Below are positions 50,991 through 61,191 of a DNA stretch of 64,000 nt, in pieces. The stretch spans positions 40,629,001-40,693,000 of the forward strand of contig JAYKKI010000007.1 in NCBI GenBank assembly GCA_039881145.1. Reading direction: 5' to 3'. The position numbers were made by a program, and so were the translations under genes. The stretch comes from Druceiella hillmani. Lineage: Eukaryota > Arthropoda > Insecta > Lepidoptera > Hepialidae. The notes below the pieces were generated by a model. It was not told the origin of the DNA. It saw nothing but the letters and a program-made list of their open reading frames with translations, and did no database searches. Position 1 is the first letter of the stretch, and each line of letters begins with the position of its first letter.

Positions 50991-51810
50991 GTTTGAAATT
51001 TATTTATTTAAAAGCAATCATCCCAAAAGTATATCAAATATTTAACGATATATTTCAACTGAACTTATTTTAATCTTCACACAAAAATTGTTAGTTAAAT
51101 GATTATCTGCTTTTATAGTGGATATTTCAAAATAATTTAGTTCTTGTTTGTAAACCGAATATGGTTGGGATCTGTGTGAGCATCTTTTTAATAACCTGAC
51201 GCTTAACATTTTCTTAAGCGTTTAAAAGTAAGGGAAGTCGGTAGTCAGATTTAGTCTAGAAGTATTCGGTACGGTTTTTTTTTTAAATAAAATAGCGGAA
51301 TAACTGTTCTTAACAAACATTGTATAAAAATCTAAGTGATTATATAATTGATTGAGTCAACAACATCTAAATTGGGAAAGCACGTTATCTTGTTTATGGT
51401 TTTACCTATACTAATACCAATGTTATAAAGTATCAATTTTTATACCGAATAATTGTTTATTACCTATCTGATATTTTTAGAGGTGTCTAAGTTTAAAACA
51501 AATACCCTCTCTTTCATAATTATTATTTCAAAATAAATTTACGAACGGGAAATAATTCGCATTTCGACTCTTTTTTCTAAAGATACCAAAACTATTAAGT
51601 GGCGTATTTAGAAGAATCTTCCCTCTGTAGTCAATCCTAAGCGACTAAAAATAGTCACGACCACAAACTATAACCAATGAGGAACAAACGAACTGTTTCC
51701 ACCGGCTTCATTTAGTAACCATTTTCACTATGTTGGTGTTTCGAGACATCCACGTGACTTAAATTAACTTTGGAACCTTCAAGAAAAATCACCTTTTCAA
51801 AACTAGTTTA

Positions 51811-51966
51811 ATATAATTGTATTAATTGGTATTTGTATTTGCATATAATTGTGTTAATTGTTTGTATTTGTATTTGCATATAATTGTGTTAATTGTTTGT
51901 ATTTGTATTTGCATATAAGTGTGTTAATTGTTTGTATTTGTATTTGCATATAAGTGTGTTAATTGG
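51811..51966. repeat. 35-bp tandem repeat
   Basis: About four copies of gcatataattgtgttaattg plus tttgtatttgtattt, very similar to each other. Confidence 0.95.
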
Positions 51967-52424
51967 CGTTTAATTGAAGGCTTGGTGTCTTTGATGTTTA
52001 ACTTTATTAAAAAGGTTTTAAATATTTTGTTTAGCATGCTATTGTTCTGACATTTAGTAGTTTCTCCCGACTTTATAAAAATCTAAATACCACTCTTTTG
52101 CAAATTATAACTTACAACTCTAGCAAGCAGTGTAAAAGCTAAATTTAATTAGAAATTTTAAAACTCAAAAATGATTTCCCTGGTCTCAATAGAAACCACA
52201 TGTCAACCAACATCTTGTTTAACCACACGCTCACCGCTATTCTGCTACGGAGACTAAACACTGTCTATTTGAATTAAAATCACTTTACCACTTAAAATAA
52301 ATTGATATTGCGTACGTATTCTGTAATCTCATAACATCATTATGCATCATTCATGTATACGATAATATACAGATGCCTGTTTGGTCAAATGCTATAATAA
52401 AACGTAAATAACACTGTAGTTTTC

Positions 52425-52580
52425 TTGCATCAGCATTGCCGGCACACGCCGATACAAATTGTAAATTGGCAGTAAACGGGTGCTTATTGGCAGGCGTTGC
52501 TTCACAGCCGGCAGGCCGTACAGCAGCGAGACGATTAACGGTTTCACGTTTAGCTGAGATCGCCGACGTGTCGCAAGCCA
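52425..52580. other. GC-rich island in intron 5
   Basis: Words such as cattgccggcacacgccgat, cacagccggcaggccgtaca and gagatcgccgacgtgtcgca stand out from AT-rich flanks. A minus-strand 76-codon frame crosses it without recognisable motifs. Confidence 0.4.
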
Positions 52581-53804
52581 TAGTTTGAGTAGTAAATCTC
52601 TGTTATTTAACTGTTCTAGGAAATCTAAGAGAGATATAAAGGCGGCGTTGTCTGTTACGGAACAATCAATAACATCGGATGTTGCAATTTAATTGAGTGG
52701 AAAAGTGAAACGTGTGGCTTTTAGTTTACTCAATACTATAAAGTTGTGAGAGCTCGCTGCAACTTACTGATTTCGATGCCCAAATAACGGCGTGGTATTC
52801 GATTTGTGTCATTTATTTATTTATGAAAAATTTAAATCTAAGTACCGATTTTCCACCAATTGCATGTAAATACAACAACACTTAATAATTAAGGGAACGA
52901 TACAAAATAATAAAAAACCATAAACGATTCGAACCAAATACAATGAATACAAGACGTCGATCACTCAAATAATAAAATGTTTAAGAAGGGTCGTAATTCT
53001 GCAGTCGTGAGTCGAAAACAAAAAGTAACGTCATTACTGGTCTAATTATTTAAACCTATGAAGTATGTTTACTTAGTTTTCTCTATGGTTCAATAAATAA
53101 TAAATTACCAAATGTCTAAACGAATTTTATTGATTTTTTTCGGTTTAGGCGTATATTTTTCTAACTCACTTGCAGGGGATTCCCCCTAAACGATAAAGCA
53201 TAAATAAAATCTATCTAATCGAATATTAACGTTCTTTGAACTGTTAAAATATATCTTAGCTTATACAAAATACATGTAAAAGGTATTTTTAAAAACATAA
53301 AGAATTTCTTTAATGTGGAGGAATTTCTTTAGTCAGAAACAATTACACTTTGGCTATTAATCTTTAATATTAACAGAATTATATAATTAAATAACAAGTA
53401 ACTTTTTGTTGGCAAGAGCGAAACACTTAAACTTCGTAATTATCCATAATGTACATTTATTCGTTTCAAGTAAAGGGATTATTTTTATACGACTAAAACA
53501 CAAAACAATGATTTTACTTACGATTGTTTAAGTAGACTTGATATAACAATTATTTCGTTAATGTTATAAAAAGCTAATTTTTTTAAGACTTAATTTTACA
53601 ACGTTGTACGATCTCCTGTTTTGGATTTTAATTCCGTAGGTGCTGAATACGTCAAAAATAATCGTGAGAGGTATGGAGGTGTGAAACAACCAATAATGCT
53701 TTACTCAGAATTACTCCGCGTCCGTAATTCCCCCTCTCCTCTATAATATAATAGTTGGGTTGTAACTGTACAAAGCCAATTCCCTCTCTTGCAGCATGCT
53801 TGAT

Positions 53805-53875
53805 ACGTCACTATTTTATTATTATTGTTTATTGCACATGTCCAATTGATAACAGACATGGCGGAAATGACAGAA
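53805..53875 (-). mobile_element. SINE tail fragment (Metulj-like)
   Basis: The phrase ttattattattgtttattgc followed by acatgtccaattgataacag and acatggcggaa parallels the tail of the 41843 copy (tattatt..., then tattgacacatatggcgga). Only the 3' end remains. Confidence 0.5.
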
Positions 53876-54191
53876 TGGAAAAAATTTTAACTTTTTTAAT
53901 TATATCAAATCCTTTATAGAAAAAACATTAGCATGCATTCTAATCAATAACTGTTATAAATCTGTAAAAAAATATAGCATATTTTATAATTTTATGTGAA
54001 ATTAAAAAGATTATGAGCAAGAATCTAAAAAAGCTTACACGAGTAAACATTTCACAGTCTATATCATTCCAATTGTAATAAATGCAAAATTTCATAAAGT
54101 AACACTTTATTTGTGAACTAAATCCCAACCTTGGTGGTACATTTTGCCTGTGATATAAATTCAATCTAATATACTATTTAATTTATTGCAG

Positions 54192-54384
54192 ATGCAACGA
54201 AAACAGTCCCACTGCCCCTCTCTACCGAATGCTTCTGAACGAACACAACCGTATAGCGAGCAGCCTCCTAGCACTAAACCCTTTCTGGGATGATGTCACC
54301 ATATTCCTGGAAACAAGGAGAGCAATCGTCGCCCTGATACAACACATCACCTACACTGAATTTCTGCCTATTGTGTTGGGAGAG
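54192..54384 (+). CDS. E6: NEHNRIA / heme-ester region of domain 1
   Basis: The acceptor is atttattgcag and the donor is gag|gtgagc. It encodes CNENSPTAPLYRMLLNEHNR, IASSLLALNPFWDD, then ETRRAIVALIQHITY and EFLPIVLGE. EHNRIA, LNP.W.D and QHITYxEFLP are hallmark peroxidase motifs. Counting back 18 residues from HNR, the place of the catalytic Arg (usual form RxN) holds Lys in KCN; an Arg lies one residue earlier. The Glu that forms the second heme ester in mammalian enzymes is present in NEN. The exon ends in phase 0. Confidence 0.95.
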
Positions 54385-55111
54385 GTGAGCGTTTGAGAGA
54401 CTGATTAGAATAATGCAAGGGAGAAAAAATACACTAAATTTTTCTCTATCAACTTCTTATTTTGTTGCTTTTAAAAAAGATTTAAAAGAATACATAATGG
54501 TCTTTTAAAAATATTATATTTAGAAAGATTCTACTAACCTCAGAGATACAACAGTCTCTCCTACGCACAGCAGGCTTACTGGAGAAGACATTGATAATTA
54601 TTTATATGGATACCGTATTGGCAACACAAAGTGGGATATAGTTAGTGGGGAATAAAAAAGTTAATCATCTCTTTCGCTCCTGATCGTTATATTTTACATT
54701 TATGAAAGAGAAAAAAATTGACCCAATAATGATTTGTATTTTGAAATATTTTTATATAATATAGCAAATTAATAAAAAGTACCACTTTCGTTACCCACTG
54801 TGGAAGTTGCTTTACAATAATTTTGATAACTTAAACACCCAGATCAGATAAGATACCAACTTTCTCAGCTACCAATAACTAAACAAAAATAAACATATTA
54901 TTTGCTCTGTCGTACTTTCCAATCAGTTGTGCAAACCTGTATTGCATTCTTTGAAGTTACACTCCAAACTCAAGGGACCTACACTACCACACAAACTTCA
55001 AATAGCTTCAAACAGCCAGTATAAATTTCTGCTAGTCAAATTTGTATTTCCAAATAACATTAACCTATTCTAAACTCTTACTTATGGATGATGAACATTT
55101 TTTATTTGCAG

Positions 55112-55252
55112 GTTGGAATGATAAAGTCGGAACTGCGGCCAAACTCAAATGGATTCTATCGCGGCTACTCCAGCAATGTGAGGGCTGGAATGTTTACTGA
55201 AGTGGCCATTTCAACAATACCCATATTCAGAGCAATGATGCATAAACAATTA
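55112..55252 (+). CDS. E7: proximal heme region of domain 1, ligand His missing
   Basis: The acceptor is tttttatttgcag and the donor is tta|gtaaga; it is exactly 47 codons with phase 0 at both ends. It encodes VGMIKSELRPNSNGFYRGYS, NVRAGMFTEVAISTIPIFRA and MMHKQL. The family pattern is N.FATAAFRFGHSLI, whose His is the proximal heme-iron ligand. The aligned stretch, MFTEVAISTIPIFRAMM, has no His at that position; the only His lies 4-5 residues further on (MMHK). Together with the E3 and E5/E6 changes this supports a catalytically dead domain. Confidence 0.9.
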
Positions 55253-55815
55253 GTAAGAAAAATTCTAAACTCTATCTGTTAAACCAATGTGCACATAATG
55301 ATATCAATAATAAGACAACTAATTAAAACTTAAAATATTAAGTTTTTTATAGGCTTTTACTAATAATGATATCTAGTTTATAACTAGGATATAGCCTGTA
55401 CACATCATTTATATTCTGTCCTATTTTTTAATATTATAATAATTATTACCATCCTATAAAAATGTTTATATCATGACATGCGTTACGCTGTCCATTATCA
55501 TTAGTATTTTATTTAGGAAAATAATTCCATTGTGAACAGTTAACACAATTTGACGTTGCTTAGAGCATGTATGTGTACATAAGTAATTGGCCAATTGATT
55601 AGTGATCGGGATTCTTGACAATAGAAGCCATTGAACTCAAAGTCTGCCTTCTTTTTAGTTTATGTAGTTCTAATATTATGAAAATACTGGTAATAGGAAA
55701 CTGAATATTGTAGAAAGTATTTTTTTAAAATTAATTTATTAATAATTATTTTATATAAATTTTATTAAAAAGCACAAAGTTTTGGGATTAATAACAAATT
55801 CAATGTTAACAACAG

Positions 55816-56078
55816 TTCAACAAAACAGCCACCCTTGAGGATTTACTGCAAACACCAGCCTTCAAAGCTTCGATGCACTTCCCATCAGACGAAGCAGGCT
55901 GGAACCTCGCCTCCAAGTACATCCATCAGGGTCGTGACCATGGCATACCCTCTTATGTTCATTTCCTCAACATGTGTGAAGCCACTGTTAACCCTAATAT
56001 TGAGGACCTCACCTTCGCAGACCTTGAAGTGGTCGGCATTGACAAGCATCAACAGGAAGTTTTAGATGTGCTCTACAG
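55816..56078 (+). CDS. E8: QGRDHGIPSY segment of domain 1
   Basis: The acceptor is gttaacaacag, with a weak pyrimidine tract, but it is the only AG that keeps phase 0 after the in-frame stop at 55807. The donor is acag|gtacga. It encodes FNKTATLEDLLQTPAF, then ASKYIHQGRDHGIPSYVHFL, NMCEATVNPN, and a helix ending HQQEVLDVLYR. QGRDHG(L/I)PSY is the most recognisable C-terminal motif of animal peroxidases (usual NIQRGRDHG). NKT is a possible N-glycosylation site. It ends in phase 2. Confidence 0.94.
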
Positions 56079-57119
56079 GTACGAGAATTAACTTTTTTTT
56101 GGAAAGAAAATGCCTCTTATCTGCACCGTTAACAACTTTAAAAAATTTGGCTAATAAACTTAAAGAAATATTACCTCCTACCTTTAGTTCCTCCCGACAG
56201 ATGTGATATACGTAAAAAATTAGTGGAATGTTCTAGTTATCTGAATCCAAAACTTAAAAATGTCTGTTCTAGTATTGCCTAAATGGCACTGGACCATTTT
56301 TAATAAAATTTCTCTGGAATAATCCTTAGATTTCAAATTAAAATATAGGCTCATTTTACCGTTTTTCCGTTAGTCTGTTTAAGCACCACGGAAGAACTAC
56401 TAAAGTGATGAATTAAGCTTTCACTGCTCGATCTCGACTCAATCAGAATCTAAAATACTTTTTTATCAAATGTTTGCTAAGGTACTTGAAATTCAATTAA
56501 TAGCTAAGAAGAAGAAAAATTGTCAAGACTTTTAAAGGGATATAAGATACTTTTATCCTGGTACTCGTAACAAAAATTAGTAATGCAATAAAAACATTGT
56601 AAAATGGTCACTATTCCCTTACACAAATGAATGATTCCCTTAAACTTCTTGTCTCCTCGCCTAGCCTCTGGTCTGACATGTAAGTTTAAAAATAGGTTTC
56701 GCAAACAACACACTTTAACATTTCGAATGCTGAAGCAGATCATATCTTATTGTACATCATAATTTCTTTATAACTCTATACTTTCACAAGTTTGGTATAA
56801 ACATTAGAGAAATACCTTTAATGATGACTACATATCGTATCTTATTAGAATAAGTGATAATTCCCTGAAATTATGAGAGATATTATATGCATTATTAATT
56901 TTAATTTTCAAACTGTTGTACAGAAAAATTGTATGTTACTTTTTTAAATTTTATGTAAATTTTATGTTTACTGAGATAAGTATAAAAGAACACATAACTA
57001 TCTCCTCATGAGGATACTTGATCGCCTTATATTTACAATGAATGATATATTATTGTAACCAGTTCTGGTCTGATATGTTTTTCTTGCATTTATTTTTTTC
57101 ATTGATTTAAACATTTTAG

Positions 57120-57245
57120 CCAAGTGAAAAATGTTGATCTGATGGTTGGTGCACTGTTAGAAAAGCCTGCCTCGGGAACTGTGGTAGGACCAACCTTTGC
57201 CTGCCTTCTAACTCTGCAATTCGCTAACTTGAAGAATGGTGATAG
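57120..57245 (+). CDS. E9: VDLMVGALLEKP / VGPTFAC segment of domain 1
   Basis: The acceptor is aacattttag and the donor is gatag|gtaaga. It encodes SQVKNVDLMVGALLEKPASG, TVVGPTFACLLTLQFANLKN and GDR. This follows the family block VDLxVGGLxExPxxGxxVGPTFxCIIxxQFxxLRxGDRFWYE almost residue for residue. The final Arg is split with E10, which continues FWYEN. The start phase (one base) matches the ag left by E8. Confidence 0.95.
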
Positions 57246-57559
57246 GTAAGAGAAACATTTTTTTTTATTTAAAGAACTTTACAAATAGTTAATGGAACAT
57301 ATAGGTTTTTCAAAATTACCTCAAGTAAGTAAAAATAATACACAAATATTGTTATTGATGTTAGTCCAACATACAGTATTTATATAGATAACGAGAAATA
57401 CAATACAAAAAATAATGGTATACCAAAAACTATATAATGATCATTTAGAAACCATGGTCATTTAGAAACTTTATAAAAAAACATCACATAAAAAATTACT
57501 CACTGTAGAATGTTTGAATTAATAAGAGACCTATTACAAATGTATAAATTACTTTTCAG

Positions 57560-57712
57560 ATTTTGGTATGAAAATGATTTGCCACCATCCTCTCTATCGG
57601 CTGATCAACTGCAAGCCATTAGGAAAACATCTCTAGCAGGACTTATTTGCTCCAGCAATGCAGATATTGAAATAGTTCAACCTAAACCATTTGTGACAGA
57701 AGATCCTTACTT
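57560..57712 (+). CDS. E10: FWYEN segment of domain 1
   Basis: The acceptor is ttacttttcag and the donor is actt|gtaagt. It encodes RFWYENDLPPSSLSADQLQA, then IRKTSLAGLICSSNADIE and IVQPKPFVTEDPYL. RFWYEN, Q(L/I)xxIRKxSLAxLICxN and the trailing P.F......N..V.C form are the normal end of a peroxidase domain. Intron 10 downstream is only 92 bp. Confidence 0.95.
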
Positions 57713-57804
57713 GTAAGTTTTAATTTTGAAATAGAATATTACCTAACCACCGATTAATACTCCTCGTTAACCACTCGGTCACCATAACAATGTTCAAATT
57801 TCAG

Positions 57805-57977
57805 AAACGCACCACAGAGCTGCTCCCAACATCAGAGATTAGAACTGGCTGCTTGGCAGGACAAGAGCAATTTAGGTCTAGAAGAAGTGTCCGCAGAAAT
57901 GGTGATGAGCGCAGTTGAAAAAGCTAAACGCGAAATGAAGGCCCGAAAACAACTCGAATACATGCTCTGGGAACTAA
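57805..57977 (+). CDS. E11: end of domain 1 and start of inter-domain linker
   Basis: The acceptor is caaatttcag; the donor ctaa|gttagt is a weaker GT site but the only one that keeps the frame into E12. It encodes LNAPQSCSQHQRLELAAWQD, KSNLGLEEVSAEMVMSAVEK, AKREMKARKQLEYMLWEL. The Cys after N.P closes the domain as in other members. The rest is a charged, probably helical linker (predicted by composition only), rich in Glu, Lys and Arg. Confidence 0.88.
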
Positions 57978-58156
57978 GTTAGTTGTTGTTTCAATTACTT
58001 TTTTCTCCAAAATTTGATGAAATATATTTAATTGACAATTTTTTATATTCCCATCTGATTTTTCCAAATATCTACTACTTAATTAATACTCTTACTAAGA
58101 ATAACATTAACATACTTTAGCATGATCAAGAAATAAATTATCACAATAAATTTCAG

Positions 58157-58295
58157 ATGGAGGAGCTGATCCCAAGTCACCTGTGGGAACTGCAGCATCA
58201 TTCTCAAAGGCCAATAAGCACGCACTACAATTAGCCAATTCGTCTTTATTCTTGGAATTTGCAACGAATGAGATTCTCAATTCTGTCAATGGAGG
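58157..58295 (+). CDS. E12: inter-domain linker
   Basis: The acceptor is aaatttcag and the donor is gagg|gtaaat. It encodes NGGADPKSPVGTAASFSK, ANKHALQLANSSLFLEFA and TNEILNSVNGG. I recognise no domain. The Ala/Leu/Ser-rich helix resembles the pro-region that precedes single-domain insect peroxidases and the second half of E1, so it may be the pro-region of the duplicated unit. NSS is a possible N-glycosylation site. It joins E13 through a split Gly codon. Confidence 0.85.
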
Positions 58296-58944
58296 GTAAA
58301 TAGTTAACAAATTATAATATATATATACAATAATACTACAATCAAATTTCCACTACTTAAGTACTTCTCAAAGTACTAATAAAAATTATCCTATTTCCAT
58401 TGCTTTAATTTTCCCAGGTGTATTGTGTCATAACTGAATCAGTAACAAACAACCTTTGAAGGTGGTATTTTTTCTCCAAAATACGATTTATTAGGTAATG
58501 CTCAAAAGGGTACTTAATTACTGACGTTTCATGACGTCACGTGACGTTTCGTGACGTTTCCGTGACGTTTCGTGACGTCTCGTGACACTCCCGTGACGTT
58601 TCGTGACGTTTGCGTGACGTTTCGTAACGTTTCCGTGACGTTTCGTGACGTTTCGGTGACGTTTCGTGACGTCACGTGACGTCACGTGACGTTTGCACGT
58701 CACGAAATGCACAAAAGCAAAAACTACAAAAACTTAACTTAGTAAAGATTCTCACTCGTTTACAACATAAAATTATCGATAAAATGTTTATAACACCAAA
58801 ACCAATTTTGAATAACTGCAAGTAATAAAACATACAACTCATCTTTATTCATTGATTTACATTTATATTTTATTACACTATTTTGCAAGTACAAAAAAAT
58901 ACCATGTTATAATAAAATATGTTTTTATTTCTTTTAAATTTCAG
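58296..58944. other. Intron 12 (649 bp)
   Basis: The intron directly before the RRKR-bearing exon; it contains the TGACG-rich minisatellite, otherwise AT-rich. Confidence 0.85.
58521..58704. repeat. TGACGTTTC minisatellite with CRE-like palindromes
   Basis: About 180 bp of imperfect copies of cgtgacgtttc in 10- and 11-base steps. It includes three exact TGACGTCA palindromes (58532-58539, 58667-58674, 58677-58684), the binding consensus for CREB/ATF proteins, and CACGTG at 58673-58678. The minus-strand frame (VTKRHGN units) is a by-product. It is very CpG-rich for this window. Confidence 0.95.
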
Positions 58945-59216
58945 CCACCGTCGTAAAAGACAAATATTTGACACCAATGTGCTTGGCTTCTCACCTAGTA
59001 GTGATTTTGTGGATTCCCTTCAATCAGTAGATGTAAGCGGGTTCCTTCAAGGTAGTTTAGGACCTAGCATAGAACCTCAGTGTGATGATGTTGGCACCTG
59101 TGATACCGACACTCCATTCAGAACAATGACAGGACACTGCAACAACTTGAGAAATCCCAATCTTGGAAAGAGTTTAACAACCTTTGCAAGACTGCTGCCA
59201 CCAGTATATGAAGACG
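58945..59216 (+). CDS. E13: RRKR cleavage-like site and start of peroxidase domain 2
   Basis: The acceptor is ttttaaatttcag and the donor is gacg|gtgaga. It encodes HRRKRQIFDTNVLGF, an acidic/Ser stretch (SPSSDFVDSLQSVDVSGFL), QCDDVGTCDTDTPFRTMTG, HCNNLRNPNLGKS and RLLPPVYEDG. The CNN and LLPPVYEDG motifs repeat those of E2 and mark the second domain. RRKR followed by Gln fits the furin-type consensus R-X-(K/R)-R and would free domain 2 from domain 1 and the linker. The end (phase 1, same Gly) is identical in position to the end of E2. Confidence 0.95.
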
Positions 59217-59332
59217 GTGAGACATATATTTCAATACACTAAAAATTGTCATACTTGTTAGAAGTCATTGGTTTTTGAAACAGAAACAAGTTGAAACTTA
59301 ATTAAAACTGTTATTTTTAATCCAACTTATAG

Positions 59333-59506
59333 GTGTATCACGTCCTCGCATCAATGCAGTCACTGGGACACCGCTACCATCCCCTCGCATTGTGTCTACG
59401 GTAATTCACCCCGACATCTCCAACTTGCACAACCGATACACACTCATGGTCATGCAATTTGCACAATTCCTGGATCACGAGCTCACTATGACACCTATTC
59501 ATAAAG
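59333..59506 (+). CDS. E14: distal heme region of domain 2, active-site His present
   Basis: The acceptor is aacttatag and the donor is aaag|gtataa. It encodes GVSRPRINAVTGTPLPSPR, IVSTVIHPDISNLHNRYTLM, VMQFAQFLDHELTMTPIHKG. SRPR....G..LPSPR..S...H is conserved in family members. QFLDHELT keeps the heme-ester Asp and the distal His; the calcium-site Asp is Glu, a variant I consider tolerable. Unlike domain 1, nothing here argues against peroxidase activity. It ends in phase 1 in a Gly codon shared with E15. Confidence 0.95.
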
Positions 59507-61014
59507 GTATAATTTTAAAACAACCCGAATTATAGTTAAAGATTCATTTTGACCCCAGATAAAAATGAAGCATTTTTAATGGAATATTTTATGTTCATGC
59601 AGCGTTAATAGATAAAGTGATATTTTAGATGTAGGACCATGTCTTTCTCTGCTTTAGAAGGGTCGCTTAAACCCACAATACAAAGTTTATTTAATTTTTT
59701 TTTTTATACATATATAAATAAATCGTAAAAAACTAATGTGTTAAACATTATTTATAACAGGCTCTATTACAAAAGGGTCACTTAAACCCAACAATACAAA
59801 GTTTAGTTAAATTTTATGTGATACATATGTACATAAATCGTAAGAAACTAATGTCGTCCATCCAATACGGTTCACGATAGGTGCTATTTCAAAAGGGTCA
59901 CTTAAACCCAACAATAGAAAGCAGCCCTACATTAGAAGGGTCACTTAAACCCAACAATACAAAGTTTAGTTAAATTTTATGCGATCCATATATAAACAAA
60001 TCATAATAAACTAATCTCGTCTATCCAATATTGTTCACCATAAGTTTTATTAAAAAAGGGAGAAAAAATGATTACAAAATGGTAAACTTTATTTAAAAAG
60101 GTTGCTGTAGTTCAATGTTAAAAGTCCTGCTATCCTTTCAAATTTTTCATATATAAATTTACATAAATCTCAGTGAGCTGTAATGGAAAACACAGGATAG
60201 TATTTAAGTTACAAATTGTTACACTTTATTAAAATCTCAAGTTCATTAGCTCGCAGCATTAGAATCTAAAGTCTAATAATAGAATTTAAATACATTATTT
60301 AAATTTAAAAGACAAAATTTAAAACTCAATTACTTGATTGGCTAGGCATAGAATCTTTTACCAACAATTCTCTTCATGCATAATGACTGAAACTCAAAAA
60401 ACAAACACTTGACTACAACACACAATAAATTAATGAGGATTGTGGAAAGATTGAAAACAACTTTCAGTACGTAAAAATTTCACATTGTTTAATTTTCTTA
60501 TCGGTATTTAAGCATTATGACTCTTTTATAATTAAGTATAATAACAAGTACAAATGACAAAAACAGATATCAAACAATATTAAATATTTTCCAAATATAA
60601 AATAACTTTACTTTTTTAAACACAAATGTTCAATTCTTAACTTCAATATTTACCAAAATTTAAAAATTCCAAATGTAATGTTTATCTTCCAATACACTGG
60701 CTCTTAAGTTCTAACATTATACTACTCAAAAAGATCAATAGCACCATAATACTAAAACCCTAATTTGAGGTTGATCAAAGAATATGTTTTTGATTCTCTG
60801 AACATTGATGTCAAAATATCATAATTTTTTGACTTAAATAATGTTAAAATGTAAAGGACGATACATACTCTATGTTCAATAATAAATTTAATTATACCAT
60901 TACTGCCATCAAATAATTCTTTAGACTTTAGCTCGTACCAAATTTACTAATCTTTTTGGCTTCTTAAAAAACAAAATGCCAACATTTACCTAACAATTAA
61001 AAAATTTACTACAG
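59507..61014. other. Intron 14 (1.5 kb)
   Basis: Holds the 59656-60057 tandem repeat; the remaining kilobase is AT-rich and unremarkable. Confidence 0.85.
59656..60057. repeat. ~120-bp tandem repeat, about three and a half copies
   Basis: The phrase agggtcacttaaacccaaca recurs at about 59658, 59774, 59893 and 59937, each followed by atacaaagtttagttaaatt and, in the full units, acataaatcgtaagaaacta. The short 59893 unit is internally deleted. Confidence 0.92.
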
Positions 61015-61191
61015 GTTTCCACGAATCAATCCCTGACTGTCGTTCTTGTGACTCACCACGGACAGTTCACCCCGAGTGCAATCCATTCCCCGTGCCACGA
61101 GGAGATCACTATTACCCAGAAGTAAATGTCACCAGCGGCGAGCGACTATGCTTCCCCTTCATGCGCAGCTTGCCGGGCCAGCAGCAGTTGG
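61015..61191 (+). CDS. E15: cysteine-rich loop of domain 2
   Basis: The acceptor is ttactacag and the donor is ttgg|gtaaac. It encodes GFHESIPDCRSCDSPRTVHP, ECNPFPVPRGDHYYP, NVTSGERLCFPFMRS and LPGQQQLG. This is the expected DCxxC...C.PI.VP.gD....  CxPFxRS.P loop with its cysteine pairs, better preserved than the E4 counterpart. NVT is a possible N-glycosylation site. Confidence 0.94.

Larger units (their letters stand above)
43791..54191. other. Intron 5 (10.4 kb)
   Basis: Separates E5 and E6, splitting the Lys codon that replaces the catalytic Arg. Contains TA microsatellites, several GC-rich islands, a LINE end, a 115-bp and a 35-bp tandem repeat and a SINE tail. No defended gene inside. 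Confidence 0.85.
54385..57119. other. Introns 6-8 (727, 563 and 1041 bp) around E7 and E8
   Basis: Between E6 and E9 I see only AT-rich intron sequence, without repeats or motifs of note. Confidence 0.8.

Noticed and set aside
55828..55840. Alternative acceptor for E8 (aaaacag at 55827)
   Set aside because: It would break the phase 0 junction with E7, whereas 55816 keeps the frame despite a weaker pyrimidine tract.
58518..58712. Minus-strand frame with VTKRHGN repeats
   Set aside because: By-product of the TGACG minisatellite; it is antisense within an intron.
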